A stretch of DNA of 33,073 bases from Gnetum montanum. Taxonomy: Eukaryota > Streptophyta > Gnetopsida > Gnetales > Gnetaceae. Positions 11,990-23,700 of the stretch are shown piece after piece; within the stretch, counting starts at the first letter, position 1, and the number at the start of each line of letters is the position of its first letter. The translations under genes and the position numbers were made by a program. The stretch spans positions 347,059-380,131 of the forward strand of contig MNCI01036132.1 of NCBI GenBank assembly GCA_015680685.1. Reading direction: 5' to 3'. The notes beneath the pieces were generated by a model, which saw only the letters and a list, made by a program, of their open reading frames with translations, ran no database searches and had not been told where the DNA came from.

Positions 11990-12830
11990 TGATGAATCAC
12001 TATTTTCAATCACCGTGATGTTGGGTATGTGACATCAAGGTCTTGCTGCAACATCAGGTATCTAACATCAAGGGGTATACATTGGCCTATAAATATAGTG
12101 CCTGGGCTCCCAATTTGAGTTAGTTTTTGAATGAGTTTTTGTAGTTTCTAGTCAGAGTAGTGAAGCTCTTGTAGTTTATTTTCTCTAGAGTTAGAATATT
12201 TTCTGAGTGCCTGTAGAAGGAGTCTAAGTGTGTATAGATCTTTGTTCAAACACTGATTTACATTAGTGTAGTAGTGTGACAAGAATAAAACGAACTCTTT
12301 TGACAATCCTTGCAGCACTAATAATAGATTAATGTTTGCTTTAATGCATGTTACTTTCATGCACTTTACTTTAATGCATTTCAATTAAGCAATTAATTTC
12401 CATTTGTTAATGAACACGAGCACAACCACTTCGAGCATACATATAATGCTTGATAACCCAGTAATGCTTAACATTTGGTAGCCCAGCAACATTATATGTG
12501 TTTAGGATGTGTCTAGGAAAGTGGGATGGGTACTTGTGTGAGGCTAGCTAGGCTAGTTTAGATCTTATTTTCCATTGTTCATTATCTCGGTTAATTTATC
12601 TCTTTATCATCATTAGGAGTAGCATAGAATTAGGCAACACCATATGCCTCACCTTGGACTAAACCATACGTGACAAAGCTACCACTAGTCCAAGTGGGAA
12701 GATAGCAAACTGCAATCAAAGCCCAATGATCTAGATACCACAAGTAGTTCCATCCATGGAATTCGATCGGATCATGCATGAACGCTTGTGATTCCTATGG
12801 TTGAGCATAGGGGTACCTTACTACTCATCC
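11990..12830 (+). repeat. 5' LTR (841 bp) of the gag-only element
   Basis: Starts TGATGA and ends TCATCC (one base off TCATCA), one base before the primer site. TATAAATATA at 12088-12097 is a promoter candidate. Segments 12139-12250, 12415-12500 and 12770-12830 align with the LTR at 6071-6979. U3 repeats (GACATCAAGG, AACATCAGG, AACATCAAGG) are visible at about 12033-12075. Confidence 0.75.
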
Positions 12831-12831
12831 T

Positions 12832-12849
12832 TGGTGCCATTGCCAAGGA
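12832..12849 (+). other. Primer-binding site (tRNA-Asp type, decayed)
   Basis: TGGTGCCATTGCCAAGGA matches TGGCGCCGTTGCCGGGGA at 14 of 18 positions. All four differences are C-to-T or G-to-A transitions, as expected from cytosine-methylation decay. Confidence 0.75.
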
Positions 12850-12957
12850 TGATGCTAGTTATCTAGATTAGTTATATTATACATGATCTTTGTAATGATA
12901 TTGACGATATATCTTTTAGAAAATGTTAACTCACACACACACCATAAACCAACAATA

Positions 12958-15270
12958 ATGTCTCTCTCACACAGAGGTGATAATGCACTATATAGCAAAC
13001 ACATTCATTGGAGAACTAATGAGATATACGATGAAGAAAATTGGAGTGGCCAAATTTATGCAGGGATTTCTTATGATCATGACCACCCTGATGACACTCA
13101 AAGACTACATTCACCTAAGGCAGACAATCTTGGAGGAGATGATGTAAATCCTGACCTAGGGAAGGCCTCAAGATCTAAGACCTCCTTGAAACCAAGAAAT
13201 GATAAATCAAGGGAGCTTGAGGAAAATCATAGAAGCCATGGCAATTCTTTCAATTCCTCATCTTCTTCTTCCCCTTCAATGTCTAGTTTTGATGAAGATG
13301 AACATAGGTACAACGATAGGGCTCCAGTAAAGGGTTGGATTAAAAATCAAAATCGAACCCACGGGAAAGGTCAAAGATAGCATCATCACGATCAAACGAA
13401 TAGAGATAGACATTTTCCTTATAATTTTTTTGATGATGATGAACCCCTGTTGGCCACTAAGAGCCTAATGCATATCACAAAGGCTATTAAGATATCTTGC
13501 AGGCATCATAAAAACAGTAGTTTACCGAAACGTAACATGAACAACATTTCTAAATTTGTGGAAGGCTATGATTCAGATCTGCAATGTTACTTGCAAGTCT
13601 TCCATGATGCTTGTGCTTCCTACAACATTGAAAGTGGATGGCAAAAGCTTAAGCTCTTTCCTAGGATACTAAGCGATAAAGCCAAAGTGTGGTATAGATC
13701 ATTGAGACTAAGTTCAATCTTATTGTGGTCAACAATGTTGGAACTTTTCAATGAGAAATACCAAACCTATGTGAGGAGATGGATCTAAGAGTGGAAGCAA
13801 GAATAACATGAACCCTTGGACATGGCCTTAAATAGATATTATGCCTTACTGAATATATGCCTAGGCCATGGGTTCTTTGAGGAAAGGCAACTTTTCCACG
13901 TCATAGATGGGCTTCGTAATGAAACAAGGGAGACCTTTGGGACGTATGCCCTAGGGCAATTATACAAGCTCCAAGCTCATTAGATCTGAGAGTTAATCAA
14001 GCATGTGGCAAAATAAGAAGGAGAGATAAGCAAATGTGAGAATGTTGAGAAATATCAATGGGACCTAACTCTTTAACAAAAGGAGATCTAGATCTATGGT
14101 AAGGAGAACAAAACCACTTTCAATTAGGTGATTCCACAACAAACCTTGCCGATACATAAATCTATGAATGAACTAGAAGCAAAGTTTAATAGGATGTCCA
14201 AATGAATATATGAAAATGTTACAACTCTCATTGAGACAGTCAAGGAGAGGCAAATGCAAAACAAGCTAGGCTATAAATAGAGGATACATAACCAAGAAAT
14301 AGCTAGAACACTTTTGGGCAAATGAGAAAAGTGGCTAACAAAAGTGAGGCTATAGGCTCAACTATAGATGAAGACAATGGATGTGACATCTACATATATG
14401 ACCATACAAAGGGCCATTGCCTAGTGTTGTTGCATCTACAGGAGTATTGGGCAAGTGCCTTACATCTAAAGTTTGTGCAAAAGCACATGCCTAGGAGATT
14501 TCCTCTTCCATAAGGTAATCATAGACAGTTCCACCATCAATCATACCATTCTAAGGGGACTTATTACTAGCCTCAACATGGTCATCAACTATAGTGGCAA
14601 CAACCACAGTCGTGAGGGAGGCCACCACCAAATCAGCCCTATCCTTCCTACTAGTCGAAATCGCATAGATATTATGTTCAACACCTTATTTCTTCAACTA
14701 GTTCTACATCCTCAACTTCAAATCCCCACTACTACTCTCCCGAGTACCAACCCATGACATCCCTTGAAGGATCACCACCTTGCACCTCTTACCATTCATC
14801 TTACCCTTGATATCCTCCTGCTTCACCTCATTACAGGCCACCACCAATGACACAAGAAGGTTCAACACCACAATACCAACAAACGAATGCCACTTATGCT
14901 GCAATTGTGTAGAGACATGCTAATCCCGGTGGGTCTCAACTACAACGTAGAAAACATCCCTTCTAGAGGAAAGGTCATAAGCCAAAGCAAACCATGCATG
15001 GACCCCCCCGTATCATCTAAGCTAGCACAGTGCCAATCTAGTGCACCACCTTCCTTTTCACCACCACCATCCTTTAAGCCTACACATGGGCCACCATGCA
15101 TCAATACTTCAATCCCAAATCCAACTAATGAATCTAATAGTGTGGGAAGACAAATAAATCCATGCATGCCATATCATGATCAAGGGTGCAATTGTGGGCC
15201 AGACATCCATAACTTTAACACATCTCATACCTTGACCCACCATACATTTAACAATCAAGTGTGTGAATAA
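12958..15270 (+). pseudogene. gag: Gag polyprotein, Gypsy/Athila-like, decayed
   Basis: From ATG 12958 one frame runs through a TAG at 13378 to a TAA at about 13786 and beyond. The N-terminus is polar (Ser/Asp/His-rich, with an Ser run near 13260). It is followed at about 13555-13770 by a Retrotrans_gag core: FVEGYDSDLQCYL, WQKLKLFPRILSDKAKVWYR, MLELFNEKY. Decayed coding continues with several stops (FEERQLFHVIDGL at about 13880) and at least one frameshift near 14300. A Pro/Gln/Tyr-rich then Pro/Ser-rich tail runs to 15270 (APPSFSPPPSFKPTHGPP). No CCHC knuckle or protease follows. Gag would form the capsid of the retrotransposon particle. This copy cannot make intact protein. Confidence 0.7.
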
Positions 15271-16150
15271 CGAATTTTCTACCTAGCCAAAACACCACCA
15301 ATAGCCACCCAATGGCTAAGGCATGCATAGTTACCAATGTTTCATACATGCATGGATCCTATTTATCCACTTATTAATCCTTGTCATGACCAAATGTTTA
15401 GTCATGGGGGTTACCCCCCATTTTAAGCTTCGAGATTCTTAAGTGTCTTTCACCTTTTTTGTTTTACATCTTCCTGTTTTACACATTTTTTATTTTATAT
15501 CTTCTTGTTTTCATGTTATTAATCTTTTCTAATTTTCGTTTTACACCATTGTTGGTGCATTTGCTATTTCTTGAAAAGTTTACACTTTCTTTTATATATA
15601 TATATTTTTTATTTTGATGTGATTTTCCAACCTTTTGTTAATAAGTGCCAAGTACAATGGTAATGCGATGATTGATAGTGGTATGTGCTATTTTTGTTAT
15701 TTGATTATTGGTGTTTGGTTTCTAGCTTTGAATTTAGTTAAGGATGATTAGGACATGGTCTCTTTTTCATGCAATAGGCAACGAGTCCACAACATCCACC
15801 TATCCACAAACTCTATAGTTTTCCTTTTTTTGGAAACACGTAGTTCCTTTTTCATTAATAAAACTTTAAGAAATTTGTAACGTTTGAACAAGGTGTGGCT
15901 TCAAGGGGATTGAGTATTCTTTGTGGTGTGGTTCTCATAAAAAAAATGATGAAAATTCAAAGCACATCCCTTGAACAAAATAAATGCACGTGTCTTTGCA
16001 TGGTGTTGTTCCCATATCAATAAAAATAAAAATAAATAATGGGAATTCAAAGCACACCCCTTAGACAAAATAAACAAGCTACAAGCACTAGTTATGGGAC
16101 TAGTCCCCTCTAACTAAGGCCATTCCTCACTTGCTACTTCTTCTCTAATC
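15271..16150 (+). other. 3' untranslated region of the gag-only element, with a direct repeat
   Basis: Contains TTTTACATCTTCCTGTTTTACAC-like low-complexity sequence (15450-15620) and a segment (15721-15880) homologous to 2101-2255. It also has a 33-bp imperfect direct repeat (about 15953-15985 and 16041-16073: AATTCAAAGCACAYCCCTTRRACAAAATAAA). The expected start of a full 3' LTR was not found. Confidence 0.5.
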
Positions 16151-16207
16151 ATGTGTGAACGCTTGTGATTTGTATGGTTGGGTGTAGCGGGACCTTGGTG
16201 CTCATCA
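16151..16207 (+). repeat. Residual 3' LTR end
   Basis: TGTGAACGCTTGTGATTTGT through GCTCATCA matches the last 60 bases of the LTRs at 12770-12830 and 6925-6979. The rest of the 841-bp LTR is not recognisable to its left, so this LTR is deleted or replaced. Confidence 0.65.
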
Positions 16208-16212
16208 TTAAT
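16208..16212 (+). repeat. Target-site duplication, right copy (TTAAT)
   Basis: Identical to 11985-11989. LINE coding sequence resumes immediately to the right. Confidence 0.85.
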
Positions 16213-17160
16213 TCTCCCATAAGAAGTTTTAGATGGAGCCCAACAACTAGAGTAATAAACATGTGTTGATTGAATCATCTACTTAATAACTAAAACTTTG
16301 CCATCAAGGATGAGCTTTTTTTCTTTCCATTTATCAAGTTTTTTTTTCAATTTTATCAACCACATAATTCTACAAAATAGTAAGATTAAGCTTAAGAAAA
16401 CATAATACCTAAAATTTTGAAGATAATTTTTTTCTAAGATTTTCCAAGGCTTGAGAGTAACCCACTCATCAATATTGCCTTTACAATAAATGGCAGATTT
16501 TTGCCAATTGATCCAAGAGCCAAATAACATGCAGTAATCCTCTACTCTAGCTAAAGGAATATTGATATATTGTAGAGAATTGTTGATCATAAAAAAGAAT
16601 CATTTGCAAAATGTATGTTAAGCAATTGCATACCTTGATTATCAATTGAAATTCTCTTAATGAAATTCCTTTGTAGATCATAATGCAGATTAAGTGCAAC
16701 AAAATATGTAGCAACAATAAAAAGATAGAAAGCTAAAGGAAAACCTTGATGGATTGACCACTAAAGAATAAAGGATGAACTTAATCTAAAGTTAGTAGTA
16801 ACTCGAGCATTAGCATCGGGGTATAGACAAGTTGAATAAAATAATCACCAAATCCTAGTTTATAAAGACAATGAATATTGAAATTCTATTGACTTTTGTC
16901 ATAAGCTTTGGCATAATTTAACTTAATAAAAGCAATGTCTTGGCTAGAATTAGAAGCTTGCTACATTCCCTCAAGCATTGCAATAACATTATTTAAGGTA
17001 TGTTTGCCTTTAACCAAATGAGTTTGCTCAAGTTTGATGATATCTTCAACAACCTTCTAAATTTGATAAGCCATGCATTTAGCTGAAAAATCTGCTACAA
17101 AAACTCTACTACAAACCCTCCAAAAGATTATCAATTTTATCTAATTAGTCTTCCATTTGA
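16213..17160 (-). mobile_element. L1-type LINE, reverse transcriptase portion
   Basis: Minus-strand reading from about 17150 gives decayed RT motifs in order: EQTHLVKGKHTLNNVIAM (QxxFVxGRxIxDN), FIKLNYAKAYDK (LDxxKAYD), SIKVFL/FPLAFYLF (QGxPLSPxLF), then FANDSF at 16599-16610, where the catalytic FADD has become FAND. KLDKWKEKKLILDGKVLVIK at 16279-16340 is the thumb/connector motif. It ends at HVYYSSCWAPSKTSYGRIN next to the TTAAT. The 5' end is truncated inside RT, the usual outcome of target-primed reverse transcription. It lies only about 200 bp upstream of the ATM TATA-like box. Confidence 0.75.
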
Positions 17161-17199
17161 AAGTATTTTGTTTGCGATGTAGTCAAAAATTGTTTTGAG

Positions 17200-17722
17200 G
17201 GGTGCTACAATTCGCTTCCTAGGATTACGATATCGGAATAGTACGATGACGCTGACTCAAAACTTAAGACGGTGACATTTTTCGTGACAAATGGATAGAC
17301 CTTAGGGCAGGCTCTAAGTCGGTCTCATCTGTTATTCGCTGTGAAGTCGTAATGATTATAAATTAAAACGCCGGTCGTGACAACGGGAAAGTGGTCGGTA
17401 CGACGCTGGCGGGAAGCAGGAAGGGAAGTCACTTCGAAAACTACCCTAACCTGTATTCTAATTCCACTCTTCCGATTCCGTGAGCAAGATGCGTCTGCAG
17501 AGAGAGATACGGTTAAAGTCTTCGACAATCTATTCGCCGATCGCTGTTTTACTTATCAGGCTTTGATTCAGAAGAGAAAATTATTCTTGTTTTTAATGAA
17601 CACCTATTTTCCGTACAGCGTTTGTCATGGTTTCACCAACTTAGTCGACAAAAAATCCAGTAAATCCAGGATTTCCTCGCCGTTTGTACGGTCCCAGCCG
17701 TTGTGTTATTAGCCCTTAAACG
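17200..17722 (+). promoter_or_regulatory. ATM promoter and 5' leader
   Basis: Base composition changes sharply here. CpGs are frequent (CGATATCGG, ACGATGACG, CGCCGGTCGTGACAACGGG), unlike the CpG-poor retroelements on the left, as expected of an unmethylated promoter. TATAAAT at 17357-17363 is a TATA candidate about 360 bp upstream of the start codon. GGCGGGAA at 17408-17415 reads CTTCCCGCC on the other strand, one base off the E2F site TTTCCCGCC, which would suit a DNA-repair gene. No transcription start is proven. Confidence 0.55.
17377..17712 (+). other. Upstream ORF of 111 codons ending 10 nt before ATM ATG
   Basis: ATG at 17377 lies 14 nt after the TATA-like box; the frame is open to TAG at 17710-17712 and differs from the ATM frame. 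The peptide (MTTGKWSVRRWREAGREV...) matches no family I know. If transcription starts upstream of 17377 it would be translated before ATM and could limit ATM synthesis. If the start site lies downstream, it is a chance ORF in a leader of higher G+C. Confidence 0.3.
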
Positions 17723-17791
17723 ATGGCCACTCTTAGAGATGTTGAGGATATTGTTGCAAAACTCAGCTCGGACAAGGCTAAAACACGGGAG
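17723..17791 (+). CDS. ATM: ATM exon 1 (coding)
   Basis: 23 codons, MATLRDVEDIVAKL through KTRE. Donor GAG|GTACAC, phase 0. It carries the first half of the TAN motif, which is split by intron 1. Confidence 0.9.
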
Positions 17792-20700
17792 GTACACATC
17801 TCACGTTAGCCATGCAACAGAGTGCACAGACGATTTTAGATCAATATACTAGTTTTAATCAGCTGTTTGCATTATTCTACAGATACTCACAAACTTTATT
17901 CTCCATGTTTCTGTTTGTATACCAAACGGACATGCTAATGCAAAGTAGTTTTTATCGATTGTCTATTTGAATGGCGAGTTGTCATTTTTTCTTGATTTTT
18001 CTTGATACGCTCAATTCGAGCATGTTTTTACCGTTTTTTTTTCTTGGAACTTTGTTACGGTTGGTAAGTCTTTTTTTCCCCCTGTATCTGTACTCTAATT
18101 TCCATGTGATGCAGGAAGGGATTAAACTTCTACATAGTTACCTTGAAGGAGGGAATTGCAAAAGCTTCTGTTTGCTTCTGGACCAACATTCTCTGAAACT
18201 TAAGCTGCAAGAGAGGCCACGCCGTAAGTTATATCTCTACCTGCTGTTGTTAGAAAATAGCAAGGCCAACGATCTTAGTTCTTTCTCATACCCAAACACT
18301 CTACAGTTGCTTCGGCACATACGGTTTTCCAACGAGACTAATGAGTATCCTGTGACACCCATCATCACTTAATAGCGAGAACACGGTCAATCCAAAATTG
18401 CTAAAACTATTTTCTAATGAAACCAATGTCCTTGCTATTTATTATGTACAATGCAATGTCAGGAAGCTGTTCATGATACTACCTCTGCAACGAACCAATT
18501 TTCCTTTTTAGGTGGTCAACAGAACGTCACAGATTGTGCCGGTGCTGTTTGATATAACTTTATTTTTAAAGGCAATATACATACGGAATGTTTTTGACGG
18601 TATGTTCCTTGCAACACAAAACATATTTAGCTATGTGCAAGTCTTTGTGGTTTTGCAATTTTCTATGTTTTCTGCAGGACGGGATAATGAATTTACCATA
18701 TGGATATTATTTCTCGGACAGGCCATTAGGGAAAGTGAGGTAGAGACATTGATACATTTAAAAGAAAGGCATCCTGGGAGCCAATGGCGCTGAAAATTAA
18801 TTAATGATTTACTAATTTGGGTTACTTACAAAATTCTTTTAGTAAGAGTTTTTTGATCACCGGTGTATGATGGGTAAAGAGTGTTGTGCCTTTCCATCAG
18901 TCCAAGTTAGATTCTGGACTAGAAATGGATTAATACAAGGACATCCTATGTTACATTTTGGTTTCATTATTGTTGTATTTTTAGGATGCTTGATTCTGGA
19001 GAAGACTAATGAATGTGAGGAGTAATGGAATTACTCCAGTCTATAACCTACCTAATTGTATTGAATTTATATTTATCGCCTTGGAAGCTTAAGAATGAAA
19101 CACCAATAATGTTAAAAAGATGGATAGTTCTCTTTCCATTTTAGGGTCAGCAAAACCTTATTTTTTTGGGTGGAAGTTTTAGCTTCTTGCAATATGACAC
19201 TATTTTTCACTCAATAAAGCACTTCTTCTTTTAAATATTTTTTAGATAAGGAGACATGTTATTAGTAATGTTTTAAGATGCGAATGCACTAATCTTCCAA
19301 GCAAATACAGGTTGGGGTTTTGATGAGGGAGGCCTGTGAAACCATCTGTTCATATAAGAAAGGGAAAATTTAACAGCATCAATCTCAATTCAGGGGAAAA
19401 AGATACCAACTATGATTTAAATTTTTTTTTTGAAAAGCGTTCGGGGCCATTTAAATTAATCTTAACAGGAAATTACAAGAGATCTGTACAATCCCAAAAG
19501 CTAGGGGAGACATCTCCCCTCCACCCCCTCAAAAACTCCCCAACCACAAGAGGTGGGGACAACCTGAACCAAACCAACAAAGCCACCTAACTCCCAAGGA
19601 TCAAAACTGGTGGCTCGCCCCTAGAAACCCCTAGAACCAACCCATCAACATCAGGAACCAACAAGCAAAGGCACACCTCCCTCCCATCTGGCAGTAAGTT
19701 GTGAAACTAGTGGAATGATATTTTGTCCAGTTAGGTAACATTTCTAAACTTCAGGAAGTTTATTTATGCTTTTTGTGGTGTCTTTAGTTGAGCAGATGAG
19801 TCTCTTTGCCAAAATTTTTCCTTGCCATTTTATAATGGAAATAGTTTGACAAGCACTTGGGTCTTATCTTAGCCCTCTAGGAAGCTTCCAAGGCCCTGCA
19901 TCTAGGAGCCCCTGAACCCTATTGTGGCAGAGAAATTTATTGGATTTTATATTCGCCACCCCAGCAACACTGATGTGTCATCATTGAGATCACCCTTTCT
20001 TCTCAAGGAGGTTGGGATTTTTGCTAATGTTGGGTCTTTAGCCACGGTTGAACGTGATCCCTGGCGTAATTCAAAAACTAAAGCACCCCACTTGGTTGAC
20101 TGCATTTGGTGAAAGTTGGAGGTCAACATTTAGTCATTGTTGGTGTAGTAGCTTAAGGCAAGGGAGGAAGTTGTTTGGTCAAAATTGAAGGCCAAATTTG
20201 AACTTGATCTTCAATAAGCTACAGAGGACATGGAGATCTATGTGAAGTGGAATGCACGATGACGAAGAAACATTGAACATGAGGAGCTAAGATGCTAGCA
20301 ACAACTGCACAAGGTTGTGTTTAGGAGCGAATTGGAGGAGGAGCTGCACCAATAGGTTCTGGAGGCTTACATAGGAAGGCTAAGGAAGCCAAACAATGGG
20401 ATCTTGAAAAGGCCGAAAGATTGGAATAGGAAGAGTATGAGAAATGTGAGATGCAGGAGCAATTTGTAGAAAACCACACGTCTAATGTAAGTTTAAAAAT
20501 ATAGTCTTATTAAAAAAATTAAGTAATCATATTAATTTACACAAAAAATGTAATTTTTATCATCTATTTCAAGAACGTATAATAAGATTATTTGTGATAA
20601 CATCCATTTCATAAAGTTCATATTTACAAAATTCATATTAAAAATAAGAATGAAACAATGGGGCTCTATAGAATCTGGCCAACCTACCACTTTAGCATAT

Positions 20701-23700
20701 GTTGTTCTTACATGTTTATACTAGAAGTTTGTAGGCCTTTACTTTTGATTGAATAAACTTTAAGCTATGAAACTTGCCTGAGTTTTATATTGATAGTTTA
20801 TTTTTGTAATCTTTTTGACAGCTGGTTCTTGGCCATATCTTCTTGGGGTTCTTTTCCAGTGTATCTCAACTGAACTTTCCTTAAACAAGAAACGAGGTCC
20901 AAAGCTTATTATGGCAAAAACTCTCAAGAGTTTTATTCAGCATGCGGAGGATGTTAAACGATCAGGTAAGTTTTCTGGAGCCTTAGCCAAATTTTAGATG
21001 TTTTTTTCTCTATGAAAGGCAAAAGCATTAGACTTCCATGTTATATTTTATTTTGCAATTCCAATGTTTCTGATAAAAAAGCCAAAGAGCTTATATTAGA
21101 CTAAACTTTATGCAAAGTTTCAAGGTTGGGGATAGAAACCATTCCAAATGTTAAGCACCAACATAGGAAAGGCCATTTTTCCAGAAAGATAGGTAAAACA
21201 TACGAACAACCAATGTTGAGGTCAAAGGGCAAACAACACAGTTAAGCCAAACCTAGTTGACCCAAACTGGCCTTAGCCCATTCAAAAGGTAACAAAAATC
21301 CAAGAAAAACCCAAAGGGATATTGAAACGAAAAGGCTAATGTCTTGATCAAAGACCCAAACGAAAAGGCTAATGTCTCGATCAAAGACCCAAAGGGATAT
21401 TGAAACCATTCCCACGTGTGCACGTGTGACCAGAAGTTCATTCTCTAATTGGTGAATAGATAGGGTTGTCATGGTGGGATAGAGGGTTGTCATGGTGAAT
21501 AGATAGGTGACAAACATTTAGAGTTTATGGTGAATAGATAAGAGGAGAGAGGTCCCCCATGGTGAGGTCCTCTTCCTAGAGCAAACCATTCTAATTGCAA
21601 CCCATTGATTGAAGCTGCAAACTTTGTTGTTTGTAGGATAAACCTTATGTGCTTGATCCACCATGCTGAAAAACCCAAGATGTCCATGACTGGAAGGAGA
21701 GACTTCTAGCTTAACATTGGCATAGGCCTTTGTAATGCTGAGCTTCATGACCACAACTATCGTCCTTGTGCAATGTGCCTAGTTAATGTTTTTGTGCATC
21801 ATGATGATGCCATCCATGATGTATTTGCCTTTAAGGAATCTTGATGGAAGCAAAGTCCAGATGTGATTGGTGAAGATCCTGGAGTAGAACAAAACCAACA
21901 AATTGGAGTTTCACATGTGTGGGAACCTACCTGAGTTGACAATCTTGAAAGTGTGGAGCATCTAAAGATCAATGATTAGCCAAAGGTTATGGAAAAATTC
22001 ATTTGTCCAACAGTTAGGGCCTTGGGCTTTGTTCCTTCTAGCTTGATGGATTAGTTCTTGAACTTTCTCGTATGACATGCCATGCTTTAGCTGGCTCTTT
22101 TTGTCCCAATTCATTAGTGATCATGAAGCAGAGATGAGATGCAACTAATATCACACTATCTCGAACTATATAGGTCCATGAAGAGACTTTTGGCTATTTT
22201 GATGTGTTGTTGAGGATCAACGTGAAGGACATTGATTGTAGCTTAACCTATCTCTGTGATGTCATCATGTGGAAGAACCAAGTGTTGAGGTCTCCTTCAT
22301 GTAGTCAACTGATTCTAGCCCTTTGTATCGAGTACATCTCTTCTACTTACAGTAACTATGAGAGGGTAGATTGAATGTCATGATATTGAGTGTTGAGAGT
22401 GTCATCCTTGTTGCACAACTCTAGCTTGGTTTTGACTTTTGGAAGTGTGCAAGTCATCATTGTATGGAGATGATGTTGTTTTGGTAATAGGATGTCCCTA
22501 ATGGCATTCAAGGCTTCTTGCAACAATTTCCTGTTGTTGATTAGTAGTTGCCAACACTCTTTGATTCTTTGATGCACCTCTGTCATCTATAGCCAAACAT
22601 TCTCAAACTTAAACTAGTGAGTTGTGTGGAAGTGGAAGCCCCATTTGACGAGCACTAGGCAGTCATTAGAGAACGATCATGGTGTAGCCATGAACATAGG
22701 AGTAGAGTGTTCCAGGTTGCTCTAGGAGGTCTAGGATCAGTCTAGCCAAGATGAGTGGATATCGTGCTCATGTGAAGCATCCTCCTTTGAGGGGTAGTTG
22801 GACCAACTAGGTAGTGTGGGTGAGGTAGTCGAAAAGCTTGGTCTCCACGGTTGCCATACATCCTGTGGAGTGTTCATTGGGGTGTTCCATTGCATTGAAA
22901 TCCTTGATGAAAATGTGGCCTTGATGTCCGTTGAGATGACCCATAAGTTCTTCATAAAAGCATGCACATGCAGGTTGTCCCATTTGTAGGACATGCAAGT
23001 TGAGGGGATGTAGACGTTAACAATCATAGTATCCTACCATTTGCAAAACATGCAGGTTGTGCCCTACTTTGGCACGGAGATTGGTAACTGCATTCACCAT
23101 AGTATGGTGAGGCCCAAGCATGAAGCATCGTGTGTGTTGACATCTGTCACTACAGATTTAGAGGTAGGGCTTTTATCTTCTATCTGTCTGCATAATCCAA
23201 CACTTCGCGTAACTGGTTGGGGTGATTAAGCCCTCCCCCTTTTGATGATGTATTTTACTGGTTAATGAAATTATGGCTGGTCTCTTTTATGCAAAGGCTG
23301 TTATCTAGCACATAAGTCATGAAGCATATCAACTGGATTCATTGTTGTGTGTGTTTGTGACAGCTGTATTCACAGTTTTGCAATTCTTTGTAAAACTGAA
23401 GTTCATTTTTGAATATTAATTCTGAGTTTTTGACCATCTCTTAATTTCCAGGAAAGCCTCTTATCCTGCTTAGGTCTATGAAAGGGTTTTTTGGTCATCT
23501 GTGGGATGTGATTCGTGATTTTCCAAGGTTTCAGCCTGACTATTCTGGTATCCTCCGACAGTTGTTTTCTGTGCCAGAGTATGCTCTATCAATGAAGAAG
23601 AAAATCTATACAGGTAAGAATGCAGCATTGAAATTCATATGAATATTGAGGAACACACATGATGTATTTTTTACGTTAGTTTTATAGTACATACATGAAT

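Larger units (their letters stand above)
11990..16207 (+). mobile_element. Gag-only (pol-less) LTR retrotransposon nested in a LINE
   Basis: A 4218-bp element with TGATGA...TCATCA termini, TTAAT target duplications, 5' LTR 11990-12830, tRNA-Asp-type primer site at 12832, a decayed gag frame and a T-rich 3' untranslated region. No protease, RT, RNase H or integrase is present between gag and the right end. Mobilisation would therefore have needed another element's enzymes, as in TR-GAG or LARD-type elements. The right LTR is reduced to about its last 60 bases. Insertion split a minus-strand LINE. Excising it with one TTAAT rejoins the LINE frame (SYGRIN joined to HII). Confidence 0.8.

Noticed and set aside
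15947-16207. A short 261-bp 3' LTR starting at TGATGA 15947
   Set aside because: Sequence after this TGATGA does not resemble the start of the 5' LTR at 11990. Only the last 60 bases match, so the motif is probably chance.
18512-18793. Possible extra ATM exon in intron 2
   Set aside because: Exon 2 joins exon 3 in phase and gives continuous ATM-like protein (ERPR-PGSWPYLL). The frame at 18512 has no ATM resemblance.
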